Source of the DNA: Leeuwenhoekiella parthenopeia
GTDB lineage: Bacteria; Bacteroidota; Bacteroidia; Flavobacteriales; Flavobacteriaceae
Direction of reading: 5' to 3'
Assembly (NCBI RefSeq): GCF_020782115.1
Contig: NZ_JAJGMW010000006.1
Span: 113,190-177,189, forward strand
DNA length: 64,000 nucleotides
Shown: in pieces, positions 1 to 8,760 of the stretch
Numbering within the stretch: position 1 is the first letter of the stretch
Layout of the letters: every line of letters begins with the position of its first letter
Position numbers and translations under genes: made by a program
Notes under the pieces: generated by a model
Databases searched by the model: none
Seen by the model: the letters and a program-made list of their open reading frames with translations, nothing else
Told to the model about the DNA's origin: nothing

Positions 1-539
1 AGCGTATTTTTGGCGAAAATAAGATCCAGGAAATGACCGATAAATGGGAAGTGCTCCCCAAGGACATTCGCTGGCACATGATAGGTCACGTACAAACGAA
101 TAAAGTCAAGTATATGGCACCTTATGTAAGTCTTATTCATAGTGCAGACCGGCTTAAACTTTTTAAGGAGGTAAATAAGGAGGCCGAAAAAAACGACCGT
201 GTTATCGACGTCCTGCTTCAGGTAAAAATTGCAGAAGAAGACAGTAAATTTGGGATGGATCCTGAAGAGGCAAAAAAACTTTTATCCGGAGATCAACTGA
301 ATAAATACCCTAATGTACGCGTTGTAGGTCTAATGGGTATGGCTTCTTTTGTAGATGATGAGGCTCAAATAAAGCGTGAGTTTTCACAACTTGAAAAAAT
401 TTACAATACCTTTAAAGAATCCCGGGGCTTTAGTGTGCTTTCTATGGGAATGAGCGGTGATTATCGCCTGGCATTAGAGCACGGAAGCACTATGATACGA
501 ATAGGTAGCTCCATTTTTGGAGCCCGCAATTACGATTAA
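1..539 (+). CDS. YggS/PROSC-family PLP homeostasis protein, 5'-truncated by window edge
   Basis: The reading frame is open from the window edge (in frame from base 3) to the TAA at 537-539, so about 178 codons are visible and the N-terminal part lies outside. The visible part starts with the GENKIQE element and continues with IRWHMIGHVQTNK, both hallmarks of the YggS/YBL036C family. The C-terminal block contains the SMGMSGDY phosphate-binding loop and the RIGSSIFG ending. These cytosolic fold-III proteins bind pyridoxal 5'-phosphate and buffer free PLP without known catalytic activity. The PLP-binding lysine should be in the missing N-terminus. The first visible ATG (base 33) is internal, not the start. 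A gap of 29 bases separates it from the next gene on the same strand. Confidence 0.93.
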   Translation, partial: RIFGENKIQEMTDKWEVLPKDIRWHMIGHVQTNKVKYMAPYVSLIHSADRLKLFKEVNKEAEKNDRVIDVLLQVKIAEEDSKFGMDPEEAKKLLSGDQLNKYPNVRVVGLMGMASFVDDEAQIKREFSQLEKIYNTFKESRGFSVLSMGMSGDYRLALEHGSTMIRIGSSIFGARNYD

Positions 540-568
540 GCTGTAAAAAGTAGGATTTAAAGCTGTTT

Positions 569-1915
569 ATGTACGCAATACTCGATCTCGAAACCACAGG
601 AGGCAAATACAATGAAGAAGGCATTACCGAGATTGCTATCTATAAATTTGACGGGCACGAGATCGTAGATCAGTTTATTAGCCTGGTAAATCCCGAACGC
701 CCCATTCAGGCTTTTGTAGTGGGCCTTACCGGGATCAATAACCAGATGCTGCGCAATGCCCCCAAGTTTTATGAAGTTGCCAAAAGGGTTATTGAGATCA
801 CTACAGACTGTATCATCGTGGCGCATAACGCACAGTTTGATTATCGCATCCTTCAGCTCGAGTTTGATCGTTTGGGTTATGACTATCAGCGTAAAAGTCT
901 TTGCACGGTAGAACTCGCTCAGGAGCTCTTGCCCGACCAACAAAGCTACAGCCTGGGAAAACTGGCCCGTAACCTTGGGATTCCGGTTACAGACCGGCAT
1001 CGTGCAAATGGAGACGCTCTGGCAACTGTAAAACTTTTTAAAATCCTGCTGGCCAAAGACACCCAGAAAAAAATAATTCAGGAGTCTGTAAAACTCAATC
1101 CCAAAAAACAGCTTGACACCAAATTGCGGGACTTAATTGAAGAAATCCCCAGCCAGACCGGAGTCTATTATATGCATAATGCCAATGGCCGCGTAATTTA
1201 TATCGGTAAAAGCCGAAATATGAAAAAGCAGGTCAATCAACATTTTACGAGCGATAATCAGAAATCAAAACGCATTCAGAACGAGGTGGAAGCCCTGAGT
1301 TACGATGAGACGGGAAGCGAACTCGTTGCTTTACTCAAAGAACATGAAGAGGTTAAAAAGATAAAGCCTCACCACAACAGAGGTGCAAGGCGTGCTAAGT
1401 TTAAAGCCCAGCTGGCCAGCTTTTACGATGAACAGGGTTATCTCAATTTACAGGTTGAAAAAGCTGACCGCACCAAAGCCTGTATCACTACCTTCTCGAC
1501 TATACCTTCGGGTCTGGCGTATCTGGGGCGTATGGCTGAGCAATATGAGCTGTCTCCAGACAAAATAGGTTTAAAAGATGTAGATGAGAATTCTAGCTGT
1601 ACAGATTCACCGGAAGTTTATAATGCAAAAGTTCAGGACTTTATAAATGCACACACGTTAGTAGGTAAAAACCAGATCATAATTGACCGCGGGCCCTCAC
1701 GGGATGAGCGGAGTGCTATTTTAATCGAAAACGGTAGCTTTAGAGGCCTTGGCTATTACAACCTCAATCATCAGATTACCAATCTTGATATTCTGGAACG
1801 CATCATAACCGCTATGAAAGATTCTCAGGACGCCAGACATATCATTCAAAGCTATCTGCGCAACCGTAAGGTCATTAAGATTATTGAGCTTCAGGAATTG
1901 AATAACCCGGACTAA
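569..1915 (+). CDS. DnaQ-like 3'-5' exonuclease fused to GIY-YIG nuclease domain
   Basis: The 448-aa protein has two nuclease modules. Residues 1-165 form a DEDDh exonuclease domain like DNA polymerase III epsilon: D6 and E8 in LDLETTG, D91 in HNAQFD, then H144 and D149. Residues about 196-275 form a GIY-YIG domain like the UvrC N-terminus or Cho: GVYY at 198-201, YIG at 211-213 and R216. The remaining 170 residues match nothing I recognise, and there is no UvrC helix-hairpin-helix region. Exonuclease plus GIY-YIG fusions are known in Bacteroidota and are often labelled as polymerase III epsilon-like. A role in DNA repair is inferred from the domains. The start is the ATG at 569, giving the complete DLETTG motif near the N-terminus. 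Confidence 0.92.
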   Translation: MYAILDLETTGGKYNEEGITEIAIYKFDGHEIVDQFISLVNPERPIQAFVVGLTGINNQMLRNAPKFYEVAKRVIEITTDCIIVAHNAQFDYRILQLEFDRLGYDYQRKSLCTVELAQELLPDQQSYSLGKLARNLGIPVTDRHRANGDALATVKLFKILLAKDTQKKIIQESVKLNPKKQLDTKLRDLIEEIPSQTGVYYMHNANGRVIYIGKSRNMKKQVNQHFTSDNQKSKRIQNEVEALSYDETGSELVALLKEHEEVKKIKPHHNRGARRAKFKAQLASFYDEQGYLNLQVEKADRTKACITTFSTIPSGLAYLGRMAEQYELSPDKIGLKDVDENSSCTDSPEVYNAKVQDFINAHTLVGKNQIIIDRGPSRDERSAILIENGSFRGLGYYNLNHQITNLDILERIITAMKDSQDARHIIQSYLRNRKVIKIIELQELNNPD

Positions 1916-1927
1916 TCCCATTTTAAG

Positions 1928-2773
1928 TTGATTGAATCTGCAAAACATACCTGGCGCTCCAAACTTCATGAAATTATTTATGAAGCCGACACACCTGCAG
2001 GAAAAGCTTTTGATGTCGTATTGCTCATTCTCATTTTCCTGAGTGTTGTTTTGGTAATGCTTGAAAGCGTTTCCAATCTCCAGATTGAATATGGAAAATA
2101 CTTTTACATTGGAGAATGGATCATTACCATTTTCTTCACTATCGAATATATTTTGCGGGTTATTTCGATAAGAAAACCTTCGGCATACATTTTTAGCTTT
2201 TACGGTCTTATCGATTTTATTTCTACCATTCCGCTTTATTTATCTTTCTTTATTGTGGGTACTAATGCCTTGCTGACCATTCGGGCATTGCGATTGCTAA
2301 GGGTATTTAGAATTTTAAAAGTCACCCGTTATATTGGTGAAGGAAACAAACTTGCCAAAGCCCTTAAAGACAGCAGACCAAAAATTTTGGTATTCCTCTT
2401 TGCCGTAATGATTCTTTCAGTAATCGCAGGTACACTGATGTACATCGTAGAAGGTCCGGAACATGGTTTTAAAAGTATCCCGGTAAGTGTATATTGGTGT
2501 ATTGTAACGTTAACGACGGTAGGATTTGGGGATATCGCCCCAGTAACCGCTTTGGGCCAATTTATAGCAACCGTAATCATGATTATGGGGTATGGAATCA
2601 TTGCGGTACCTACAGGTATTGTGAGTGCAGAAATGGCTAAAGGCGAAAATTCTGAACCCGATTCAAAAAAACTGCACTTAAACACACAGGTTTGCCACAA
2701 CTGCGGCGCCCGTAAGCATCAGGATCAGGCCAAATATTGCCACAACTGCGGAAACATTCTGCATTATGACTAA
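1928..2773 (+). CDS. voltage-gated-like potassium channel with C-terminal zinc ribbon
   Basis: This 281-aa inner-membrane protein has six hydrophobic segments. The fourth carries arginines spaced every third residue (R119, R122, R125, R128, then K131), as in an S4 voltage sensor. The selectivity filter TTVGFGD is at 196-202, which specifies K+. The C-terminus has two CxxC knuckles (C256/C259 and C271/C274) that look like a zinc ribbon. The only start giving a full first helix is TTG at 1928, because the next in-frame Met lies inside helix 1; this start is inferred. The gene overlaps miaA by 8 bases, so the two are probably co-transcribed. Channel function is secure by family, while gating and the zinc ribbon's role are unknown. 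Confidence 0.9.
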   Translation: MIESAKHTWRSKLHEIIYEADTPAGKAFDVVLLILIFLSVVLVMLESVSNLQIEYGKYFYIGEWIITIFFTIEYILRVISIRKPSAYIFSFYGLIDFISTIPLYLSFFIVGTNALLTIRALRLLRVFRILKVTRYIGEGNKLAKALKDSRPKILVFLFAVMILSVIAGTLMYIVEGPEHGFKSIPVSVYWCIVTLTTVGFGDIAPVTALGQFIATVIMIMGYGIIAVPTGIVSAEMAKGENSEPDSKKLHLNTQVCHNCGARKHQDQAKYCHNCGNILHYD

Positions 2774-3674
2774 AATCTTACTCGCCGTAGTAGGCCCCAC
2801 GGGAATAGGCAAAACCGCTTTAGGCATAAAGCTTGCCAGAAAATTTAATACCGAAATACTTTCGGCAGATTCCAGACAATTTTTTAAAGAAATGAATATA
2901 GGTACGGCAGTACCATCACCTGAAGAATTGAATGCCGCCACGCATCATTTTATTCAGCATATATCAATTTCTGACGAATACAATGTAGGATTATTTGAAA
3001 AAGATGCACTTGCTAAACTGGATGAACTTTTTAGAAACAACACTTATGCGGTTATGGTTGGTGGCTCCGGATTGTATGTTGATGCTGTTGTAAATGGCCT
3101 GGATTCATTTCCTGATGTTGACGAAAATGTCAGAACACTTTTAAAATCAAGGCTTCGAACAGAAGGAATAGAAAGCTTGCAGAATGAGTTAAAAATGCTG
3201 GACCCATATCAGTTTGACATTATGGATGTCAACAATCCGCAAAGACTTATAAGAGCTCTTGAAATAAGTATAGGTACAGGAAAACCCTATTCGTCATTTA
3301 CCGCAAAGAAGCGGGTTAAACGACCTTTTCAAACGCTTAAAATCGGACTCACGGCAGAACGAAAAATCATCTACGACCGCATTAATAAACGTGTAGATCT
3401 TATGATTACAAATGGCCTGGTTGAAGAAGCCAGAGCCCTATATTCTAAAAAGCATCTCAATGCCTTACAGACTGTAGGTTACCGGGAGTTATTTACCTAC
3501 TTTAACGGTGATTGTGATTTAGAAACCGCAATTGCGGAAATCAAAAAAAATACACGCCGGTTTGCCAAACGGCAACTAACCTGGTATCGCAGGGATGACT
3601 CTATACTTTGGTTTGAGTACACAACTCCTGTTGAAGAAATTACCAGGGCAATAGAAAAAAAAGTGTCTCTGTAG
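2766..3674 (+). CDS. miaA: tRNA dimethylallyltransferase
   Basis: This is a 302-aa MiaA, which transfers a dimethylallyl group from DMAPP to N6 of A37 in tRNAs that read UNN codons. The P-loop GPTGIGKTA is at residues 9-17, followed by the ILSADSRQF substrate motif and, later, the GGSGLYV and DVNNPQRLIRALE elements typical of the family. Length is normal for Bacteroidota MiaA. The ATG at 2766 lies inside the last codons of the upstream channel gene (8-base overlap), consistent with translational coupling. The stop codon TAG at 3672-3674 forms the loop of the terminator hairpin that follows. Confidence 0.97.
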   Translation: MTKILLAVVGPTGIGKTALGIKLARKFNTEILSADSRQFFKEMNIGTAVPSPEELNAATHHFIQHISISDEYNVGLFEKDALAKLDELFRNNTYAVMVGGSGLYVDAVVNGLDSFPDVDENVRTLLKSRLRTEGIESLQNELKMLDPYQFDIMDVNNPQRLIRALEISIGTGKPYSSFTAKKRVKRPFQTLKIGLTAERKIIYDRINKRVDLMITNGLVEEARALYSKKHLNALQTVGYRELFTYFNGDCDLETAIAEIKKNTRRFAKRQLTWYRRDDSILWFEYTTPVEEITRAIEKKVSL

Positions 3675-3691
3675 CAGAGACACTTTTTCTT
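3658..3691. terminator. bidirectional intrinsic terminator, miaA / response regulator
   Basis: The arms AAAAAGTGTCTCTG (3658-3671) and CAGAGACACTTTTT (3675-3688) are perfect reverse complements. The 3-base loop is the TAG stop codon of miaA. Flanking A- and T-tracts let it work for both converging transcripts. Confidence 0.9.
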
Positions 3692-3697
3692 TTACCA

Positions 3698-4417
3698 CTA
3701 TTTCTTTTCTTCTTCATTTTTAACCACAAGGCGGAAACCTTCACCGTGAATATTAAGTATTTCTACAGAATCATCACGCTTCAGATACTTACGTAATTTG
3801 GCGATATACACATCCATACTTCTGGAAGTAAAGTAGTTGTCATCACGCCAGATCTTAGTAAGAGCAAGCTCTCTGGGCATCAAATCATTTTCGTGCAGGG
3901 CCAAAAGGCGCAGCAGTTCGTTTTCCTTTGGAGAAAGTTTATTAGGTTCCTCATCTTTATAGGTAAGGAAACGCAATTTTGAATTCAGGAAGAAATTACC
4001 TATCTGAAACTCAAACTGTTTGCTGTCTGCAACAGAATCTGTCGCTTTGCGCATCATGATTGCTTTGATTTTCATCAACAAAACCTCACTATCAAAAGGC
4101 TTGTTCAAATAATCATCTGCACCTACTTTATAGCCTTTAAGCACATCTTCTTTCATCGCTTTTGCGGTTAAGAAAATAATAGGCACATCTTCGTTCTTCT
4201 CCCGTATTTCTTTAGCTAAAGTAAAGCCATCTTTATAAGGCATCATTACGTCAAGAATGCAAAGATCAAAATCGTCTTTCTTAAATTTCTCAAAGCCTTC
4301 CATTCCGTTTTTTGCGTGCGTGACGTCGTAATCGTTCATAGAAAGATAGTCTTTAAGGACTGTTCCAAAATTTGGATCATCTTCTACGAGTAAGATTTTT
4401 TTGTTTTCTGTTTCCAT
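3698..4417 (-). CDS. OmpR-family response regulator (RprY-like)
   Basis: This 239-aa cytosolic transcription factor has an N-terminal receiver domain and a C-terminal winged-helix DNA-binding domain (about 145-235). In the receiver, the acidic pocket is E12-D13-D14, the phospho-acceptor is D56 in LCILDVMMP, and the conserved lysine lies in FLTAK. The gene sits 4 bases downstream of a sensor kinase on the same strand, so the pair forms one two-component system. It resembles Bacteroidota RprY by architecture and pairing; the regulated genes cannot be inferred here. Confidence 0.93.
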   Translation of the reverse strand: METENKKILLVEDDPNFGTVLKDYLSMNDYDVTHAKNGMEGFEKFKKDDFDLCILDVMMPYKDGFTLAKEIREKNEDVPIIFLTAKAMKEDVLKGYKVGADDYLNKPFDSEVLLMKIKAIMMRKATDSVADSKQFEFQIGNFFLNSKLRFLTYKDEEPNKLSPKENELLRLLALHENDLMPRELALTKIWRDDNYFTSRSMDVYIAKLRKYLKRDDSVEILNIHGEGFRLVVKNEEEKK

Positions 4418-4421
4418 GTGT

Positions 4422-5993
4422 TTAAGATATTAGTGGTAATTTAATTATAAAGGTGCTGCCCTTTCCTTTCTCGCTCTGTACCCAGATTTGACCTGCGTGG
4501 TCCTCTACAATACGTTTTGCATACGAAAGACCAAGACCATGACCTTTTACGTTGTGAATATCGCCGGTGTGTTCGCGATAAAATTTGTCAAATATTTTCT
4601 TCTGAACCTGCTTGCTCATCCCGTCTCCCTGATCTTTTATCTTAACCAGAATAAAATTCTTCAGGTTTTCGGTATAGATATCGATCTTAGGAGGCTCTGA
4701 CGAGTATTTTACTGCATTATCGAGAATGTTAACCAATACATTGGTGAAGTGTGACTCATTTGCAAGTACCGATGATTTTACAGCTCCTAAATGCTGTTTT
4801 ACATAGCCCTCGCGGTCTTCAACCAATAATTCGATGTGTGTTACAGCATCTTCAATAAGGTCGTGTAGTTTAACACGCTCTTTTTTGATATCAAGTTCAT
4901 TTTTCTCCAGTTTCGAAATACGCAATACATTCTCAACCTGTGCGTGCATACGCTTATTCTCCTCACGAATCATACCCATATACCGGTTAAGCATTTCTGG
5001 GTTGCCCGATATTTTAGGATTGCGTATCGCATCGAGCGCAAGATTTATCGTGGCGATAGGCGTCTTAAACTCGTGCGTCATATTGTTGATAAAATCAGTC
5101 TTGATCTGTGAGATCTGGCGCTGCTTTACCAGCTGCTGTAAGGCACTGCTGTAGGCAATAACAATAATTAAGGTAAAAAGTATACTCAATCCTCCCATTC
5201 CTACTACCGATGACACCACATACTTTTTCTCCCCGGGAAAATTAGCTACTAACTGGTAATCACTGTTGCCTTCACTGTCTGAAAAGAGGGGCACGCTAAA
5301 GTTCTGCTCCGGAGATTCGATATCAAAATCATCTGAGCGTACATTGGTAACCAGATTATTGCTGTAGATGGCAAATGCAAAACGCGTATCCATATCCCGT
5401 TCTGCGAGTTCCATCGTCAACAAACGCGTAATCTCTTCTTCAGAAACCCTTTTGTGTATGGGTATCTTCCGTGTGATGTACATCACTGCCTGCTCGATAT
5501 TAAAACGCTCAATATCACTTAAATCTGACATTCTGTTTAGAATAGTCGTACGATTAACATCGGTTTTATCGATATCGTTTTTATCAATAATCTGCGTGTA
5601 TTGGCGCTGCAAATAGCGCTTAAAGCGTATGCTGTCTACTTCATAATCCAGCACCGGGGCACTGAGCTTGTAATTTTGCTCAACAATGCTGTTTCTAAAA
5701 ATCTGAGATTCGTTTGTAAGACTGTCTTCTGTTTTATAAACCAAATCATACAAACTAATATCATCGGGAACACCCAGACTATCACGTATGCGCAAAATAG
5801 GATTATACCAGGTATTTACTTCTTTAATTTGAATCTCGCGGGAAACTTCTTTCAAAACCTGTTTGGCGTTAAAAGCAAACTGACCGCGCTTGGCTTCGAT
5901 GCTGTTTGAAATCCAGTAGCCCTGAACGAAAATGATACCTATGAGCGACAGGCTCATAAGCACAACCAACAAGACAAATAGATTTTTATTCAT
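4422..5993 (-). CDS. membrane sensor histidine kinase (RprX-like)
   Basis: The 523-aa kinase has a transmembrane helix at about 5-27, a periplasmic sensing region of roughly 230 residues with no recognised ligand domain, and a second helix at about 260-282. The HisKA domain follows with phospho-acceptor H307 in NNMTHEFKTP, and then the HATPase_c domain with the N-box NILDNAVKYSS and the G-box GHGLGLSYAKRI. It is the partner of the response regulator just downstream. A -7-like element (TACATTTG, 5999-6006) ends 5 bases before the ATG, so the message could be leaderless if that element is used. Confidence 0.93.
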   Translation of the reverse strand: MNKNLFVLLVVLMSLSLIGIIFVQGYWISNSIEAKRGQFAFNAKQVLKEVSREIQIKEVNTWYNPILRIRDSLGVPDDISLYDLVYKTEDSLTNESQIFRNSIVEQNYKLSAPVLDYEVDSIRFKRYLQRQYTQIIDKNDIDKTDVNRTTILNRMSDLSDIERFNIEQAVMYITRKIPIHKRVSEEEITRLLTMELAERDMDTRFAFAIYSNNLVTNVRSDDFDIESPEQNFSVPLFSDSEGNSDYQLVANFPGEKKYVVSSVVGMGGLSILFTLIIVIAYSSALQQLVKQRQISQIKTDFINNMTHEFKTPIATINLALDAIRNPKISGNPEMLNRYMGMIREENKRMHAQVENVLRISKLEKNELDIKKERVKLHDLIEDAVTHIELLVEDREGYVKQHLGAVKSSVLANESHFTNVLVNILDNAVKYSSEPPKIDIYTENLKNFILVKIKDQGDGMSKQVQKKIFDKFYREHTGDIHNVKGHGLGLSYAKRIVEDHAGQIWVQSEKGKGSTFIIKLPLIS

Positions 5994-5998
5994 AGGCC

Positions 5999-6006
5999 CA
6001 AATGTA
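5999..6006 (-). promoter_or_regulatory. candidate -7 element for the sensor kinase gene
   Basis: TACATTTG on the minus strand matches TAnnTTTG exactly. No TTG lies at the expected -33 spacing. The element ends only 5 bases from the start codon. Confidence 0.4.
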
Positions 6007-6059
6007 TAATTTTAACATTTAAGGCTTTGGTGGTTTAACCAAATGTTAACAAGAACAAC

Positions 6060-6653
6060 CTATGTATTTATGCGGCCTCCCAGTAGTTTGTAATGAATAA
6101 TTTCGGCCTGCTTCCTGCTATCCTGAAGCGCTATGTTCTCAATCACAAAATCTGCAAGCGGAATCTTTCGATCATCACTCCACTGCTTACTCATTCTTTC
6201 TTTTACCGCTTCGGCAGAAGTACCATCCCGTTCTACCACCCGGGCAATACGTAAATCTTCGGGAGCTGTGACCAAAATAACAGCATCACAATCTGCAGCA
6301 TTTCCATTTTCAAAAAGAATGGCAGCTTCTTTTAAAACATAAGGAGCCTCTTGCTCCTGAACCCAGGATTTAAAATGCCTGCCTACAGCCGGGTGTACTA
6401 TCGCGTTTAAAGCATTAAGCAAATCGGTGTCTTTAAAAACACGTGAGGCGACAAATCCCCTGTCGAGTGTATCGCCTTTATAGGCCTGCTCTCCCAGGAG
6501 TTGGATTATTTTTTTCTTTAGTTGTGGAGTATGCATCAATGCTTTTGCTTCTGCATCAGCATAATATACCGGGATCCCAAACCGCTCTTGAAAATAACGC
6601 GCGATCGTCGTTTTACCACTGCCTATGCCTCCCGTTATACCTACTATTTTCAT
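6060..6653 (-). CDS. coaE: dephospho-CoA kinase
   Basis: The 197-aa enzyme phosphorylates the 3'-hydroxyl of dephospho-CoA, the last step of coenzyme A synthesis. The P-loop GGIGSGKT lies at residues 8-15, followed by family elements YADAEAKAL, IVHPAVGRHF and the ERDGTSAEAVKERMSKQ lid region. Its start codon overlaps the stop of the upstream YbbR gene (ATGA), so translation is coupled. CoaBC, another CoA enzyme, lies about 7 kb away on the same strand but in a different operon. Confidence 0.96.
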   Translation of the reverse strand: MKIVGITGGIGSGKTTIARYFQERFGIPVYYADAEAKALMHTPQLKKKIIQLLGEQAYKGDTLDRGFVASRVFKDTDLLNALNAIVHPAVGRHFKSWVQEQEAPYVLKEAAILFENGNAADCDAVILVTAPEDLRIARVVERDGTSAEAVKERMSKQWSDDRKIPLADFVIENIALQDSRKQAEIIHYKLLGGRINT

Positions 6654-7591
6654 TTGATAAGCAGGTATTGAACTGTACTTTCACTCAGACGGATATCACG
6701 CACAAAATCCGGCGCCTGAGCAATTTGAGGAGTTAATGAGGTAGACACGCTGTCTGTTTCCTTAAAATCGACCACAATTCTAAAATCTGAAGATTTTACC
6801 TGTTCGTAATTGGAAAGGTTTACATTAAAAATAACGTTGATGCGCTTAGGAAATACTTTTGCCGAGATCCCGGCAGGCACATTTATAAGTTGAAGCGGTA
6901 CAGTTACCGAACCTTCCGTAAATTTATCGACTTCTAACCTGTAGGCTACCTGATTGGGAATCAACTCGACCAATGGAATTTTTTTAGAAAGATTCACCGG
7001 TAAATTCCCTTCCTGATTTGCCCTGATCTCATCCAGTTTAATCTGTGTAACCACCCGGGCGATGGTATCCAGTTCGGTCTTAGGACCGCGCACCAAAACA
7101 CTATCAGGGTCTAAAACTAATCCTTCCATACTCCCGTAACCTGCTGCAAAAGTGATCTCTTCCCTAATTTCTATGGGTACGCGTTTTTCAAAATTTCGGT
7201 CTAAATCAAAGAAAACCGTATCCGGCTTAAACGCAGTGATCGTACTACCGCTCAAACTGCCTTTTAACGCATCGTTTTCATTATTGAAAACATAAAAGTA
7301 ACGGTCCTTTTTACGGGATAATGCTGAAAGATCAATGGGGAAATCCTGCGAAAAAAAACGGTATTTAAAATAATCATAACCGCTGGCCTTGCCGGTCACT
7401 TTTACATTCTTTGCAGAAGTAGACTTTAAAATAAGATCTTCTGAAAGATTTTCGAACCGAAGCGGAATGGTAACCGAAAACGTAAAGTTTCTGTTGAGTT
7501 TAATCATTACCGAAATAGTCGCAGTTACCAGCAAAATGGTAATAAAAACCCGAAGGTTCGCTTTTCTGTTTTTGGCATTTCGGTTTGACAT
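6650..7591 (-). CDS. YbbR-like domain protein, single N-terminal membrane anchor
   Basis: The 313-aa protein has a basic N-terminus and one membrane helix at about residues 14-29. Repeated beta-rich YbbR-like segments follow, visible as recurring 'VPIEI' and 'VPLQLINVPAG' type strands. The domain faces the periplasm by the positive-inside rule. YbbR domains occur next to CdaA in Firmicutes, but no CdaA is present here, and the protein's role in Bacteroidota is not established. The position between a glycosyltransferase and coaE is common in this family of bacteria. The gene overlaps coaE by 4 bases. Confidence 0.85.
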   Translation of the reverse strand: MSNRNAKNRKANLRVFITILLVTATISVMIKLNRNFTFSVTIPLRFENLSEDLILKSTSAKNVKVTGKASGYDYFKYRFFSQDFPIDLSALSRKKDRYFYVFNNENDALKGSLSGSTITAFKPDTVFFDLDRNFEKRVPIEIREEITFAAGYGSMEGLVLDPDSVLVRGPKTELDTIARVVTQIKLDEIRANQEGNLPVNLSKKIPLVELIPNQVAYRLEVDKFTEGSVTVPLQLINVPAGISAKVFPKRINVIFNVNLSNYEQVKSSDFRIVVDFKETDSVSTSLTPQIAQAPDFVRDIRLSESTVQYLLIK

Positions 7592-7614
7592 AAGAGTAGT
7601 ATAGCGTTGTAAAC

Positions 7615-8613
7615 TTAGTCAAAAAATAAGTGGGGGAAGCTTTGCCTCGCATCCTTTTTAAGGAGTCTGATTTTGATAAAAGACTCTAAAAAACCCAACC
7701 CATAACCTGTAAACTGCACAAAAACAGCCACTACAGCAAGTAATCCCAGATATACACTTCGTGTCACCAGCGTAGCGTGAATAAGGATGAGCATAAGATA
7801 GCTCAGCATAAGATATATGGGTGCCAAAAATCCCATAACGGCAACTACAAGACTTGCGATAACTCCAAATAAAAACACGGAAGGAAACCAAAACGTGATG
7901 CGCGCTGTTTCCGGATGCCAGCTTGTAAGTATGGGTCTCAACAGACCAAACTTACGTACCTGATTATAAAATTTGGACCACGAGATACGCCTTTTATGGT
8001 ATACGAAAGCATTAACCAGAAGCTTTGACCGGTAACCCAATTTCCAGAGTCGTATAGATAAATCAGGATCTTCCCCGGGATGAATGTCTCCAAAACCTCC
8101 CGAAGCTTCAAAAGCAGCTTTGGAAATTCCCATATTAAAACTTCGGGGTTCAAATTTACCGGCTGCAGATTTTTTTCCCCTTATTCCTCCTGTGGTGAGA
8201 AGTGAAGTCATGCTGTAGTTGATAGCCTGTTGTAAGGGTGTAAAATCATCCCGTGCAGCATCGGGCCCTCCGTAAAAATCGCAATAGTCTTCAGAAAGTC
8301 TTTTATTTACCTCACTAAGGAATTGATGTGGGATAACGCAATCACTGTCAAAAATGATAAAGTAGTTGCCTTTTGCGTTGCGCATGCCAAAATTACGCGA
8401 GTCACCGGGACCGGAATTTGCTTTGTAGAAATAGGAAATGTCCAAATCAGGAAAGCCTTCAACTACTTGTTCAGAGGTATCAGTCGAACCGTCCTCAACC
8501 AAAACCACTTCAAAAGGCTGCCTGTAGTCCTGCAAAACGAGACTTTGCAACAATTCGCGCACCTCGTCGGGACGATTATAGACCGGTATGATTATCGAAA
8601 AAAATAAGCTCAT
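7615..8613 (-). CDS. family 2 glycosyltransferase with C-terminal membrane helices
   Basis: The 332-aa protein begins with the GT2 nucleotide-binding fold (FFSIIIPVYNRP, then VLVEDGSTDTS). The metal-binding DxD is D89-S-D91. The central QVRKFG and WSKFY segments resemble the acceptor region of GT-A enzymes. About three hydrophobic helices at 240-305 anchor it to the inner membrane. It is the first gene of the run leading to YbbR and coaE (23-base gap). Donor and acceptor sugars cannot be read from the sequence, but envelope polysaccharide or glycolipid synthesis is likely. Confidence 0.9.
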   Translation of the reverse strand: MSLFFSIIIPVYNRPDEVRELLQSLVLQDYRQPFEVVLVEDGSTDTSEQVVEGFPDLDISYFYKANSGPGDSRNFGMRNAKGNYFIIFDSDCVIPHQFLSEVNKRLSEDYCDFYGGPDAARDDFTPLQQAINYSMTSLLTTGGIRGKKSAAGKFEPRSFNMGISKAAFEASGGFGDIHPGEDPDLSIRLWKLGYRSKLLVNAFVYHKRRISWSKFYNQVRKFGLLRPILTSWHPETARITFWFPSVFLFGVIASLVVAVMGFLAPIYLMLSYLMLILIHATLVTRSVYLGLLAVVAVFVQFTGYGLGFLESFIKIRLLKKDARQSFPHLFFD

Positions 8614-8665
8614 AGGTATTTCTAGTCTGCTAAAGTACGGTAATATGTTCTCTTTAAATATGCTA

Positions 8666-8688
8666 AAGCGCCCTGCGACACAGCGCTT
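8666..8688. repeat. inverted repeat between glycosyltransferase and fabI terminator
   Basis: AAGCGC (8666-8671) and GCGCTT (8683-8688) form a hairpin that extends to CTAA/TTAG with a one-base bulge. It has no T-tract. It lies upstream of the glycosyltransferase start and could be a leader or protein-binding site. Confidence 0.35.
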
Positions 8689-8705
8689 AGCCTAAATTAA
8701 TTCAT

Positions 8706-8740
8706 GAAAAATGCCCGAAAACACAAAGGTTTCGGGCATT
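8706..8740 (-). terminator. intrinsic terminator of fabI
   Basis: Arms AATGCCCGAAA (8710-8720) and TTTCGGGCATT (8730-8740) are exact reverse complements. Reading on the minus strand the hairpin is followed by a T-run. It lies 20 bases past the fabI stop. Confidence 0.88.
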
Positions 8741-8760
8741 ATACTAGTATTCAATGTGTT

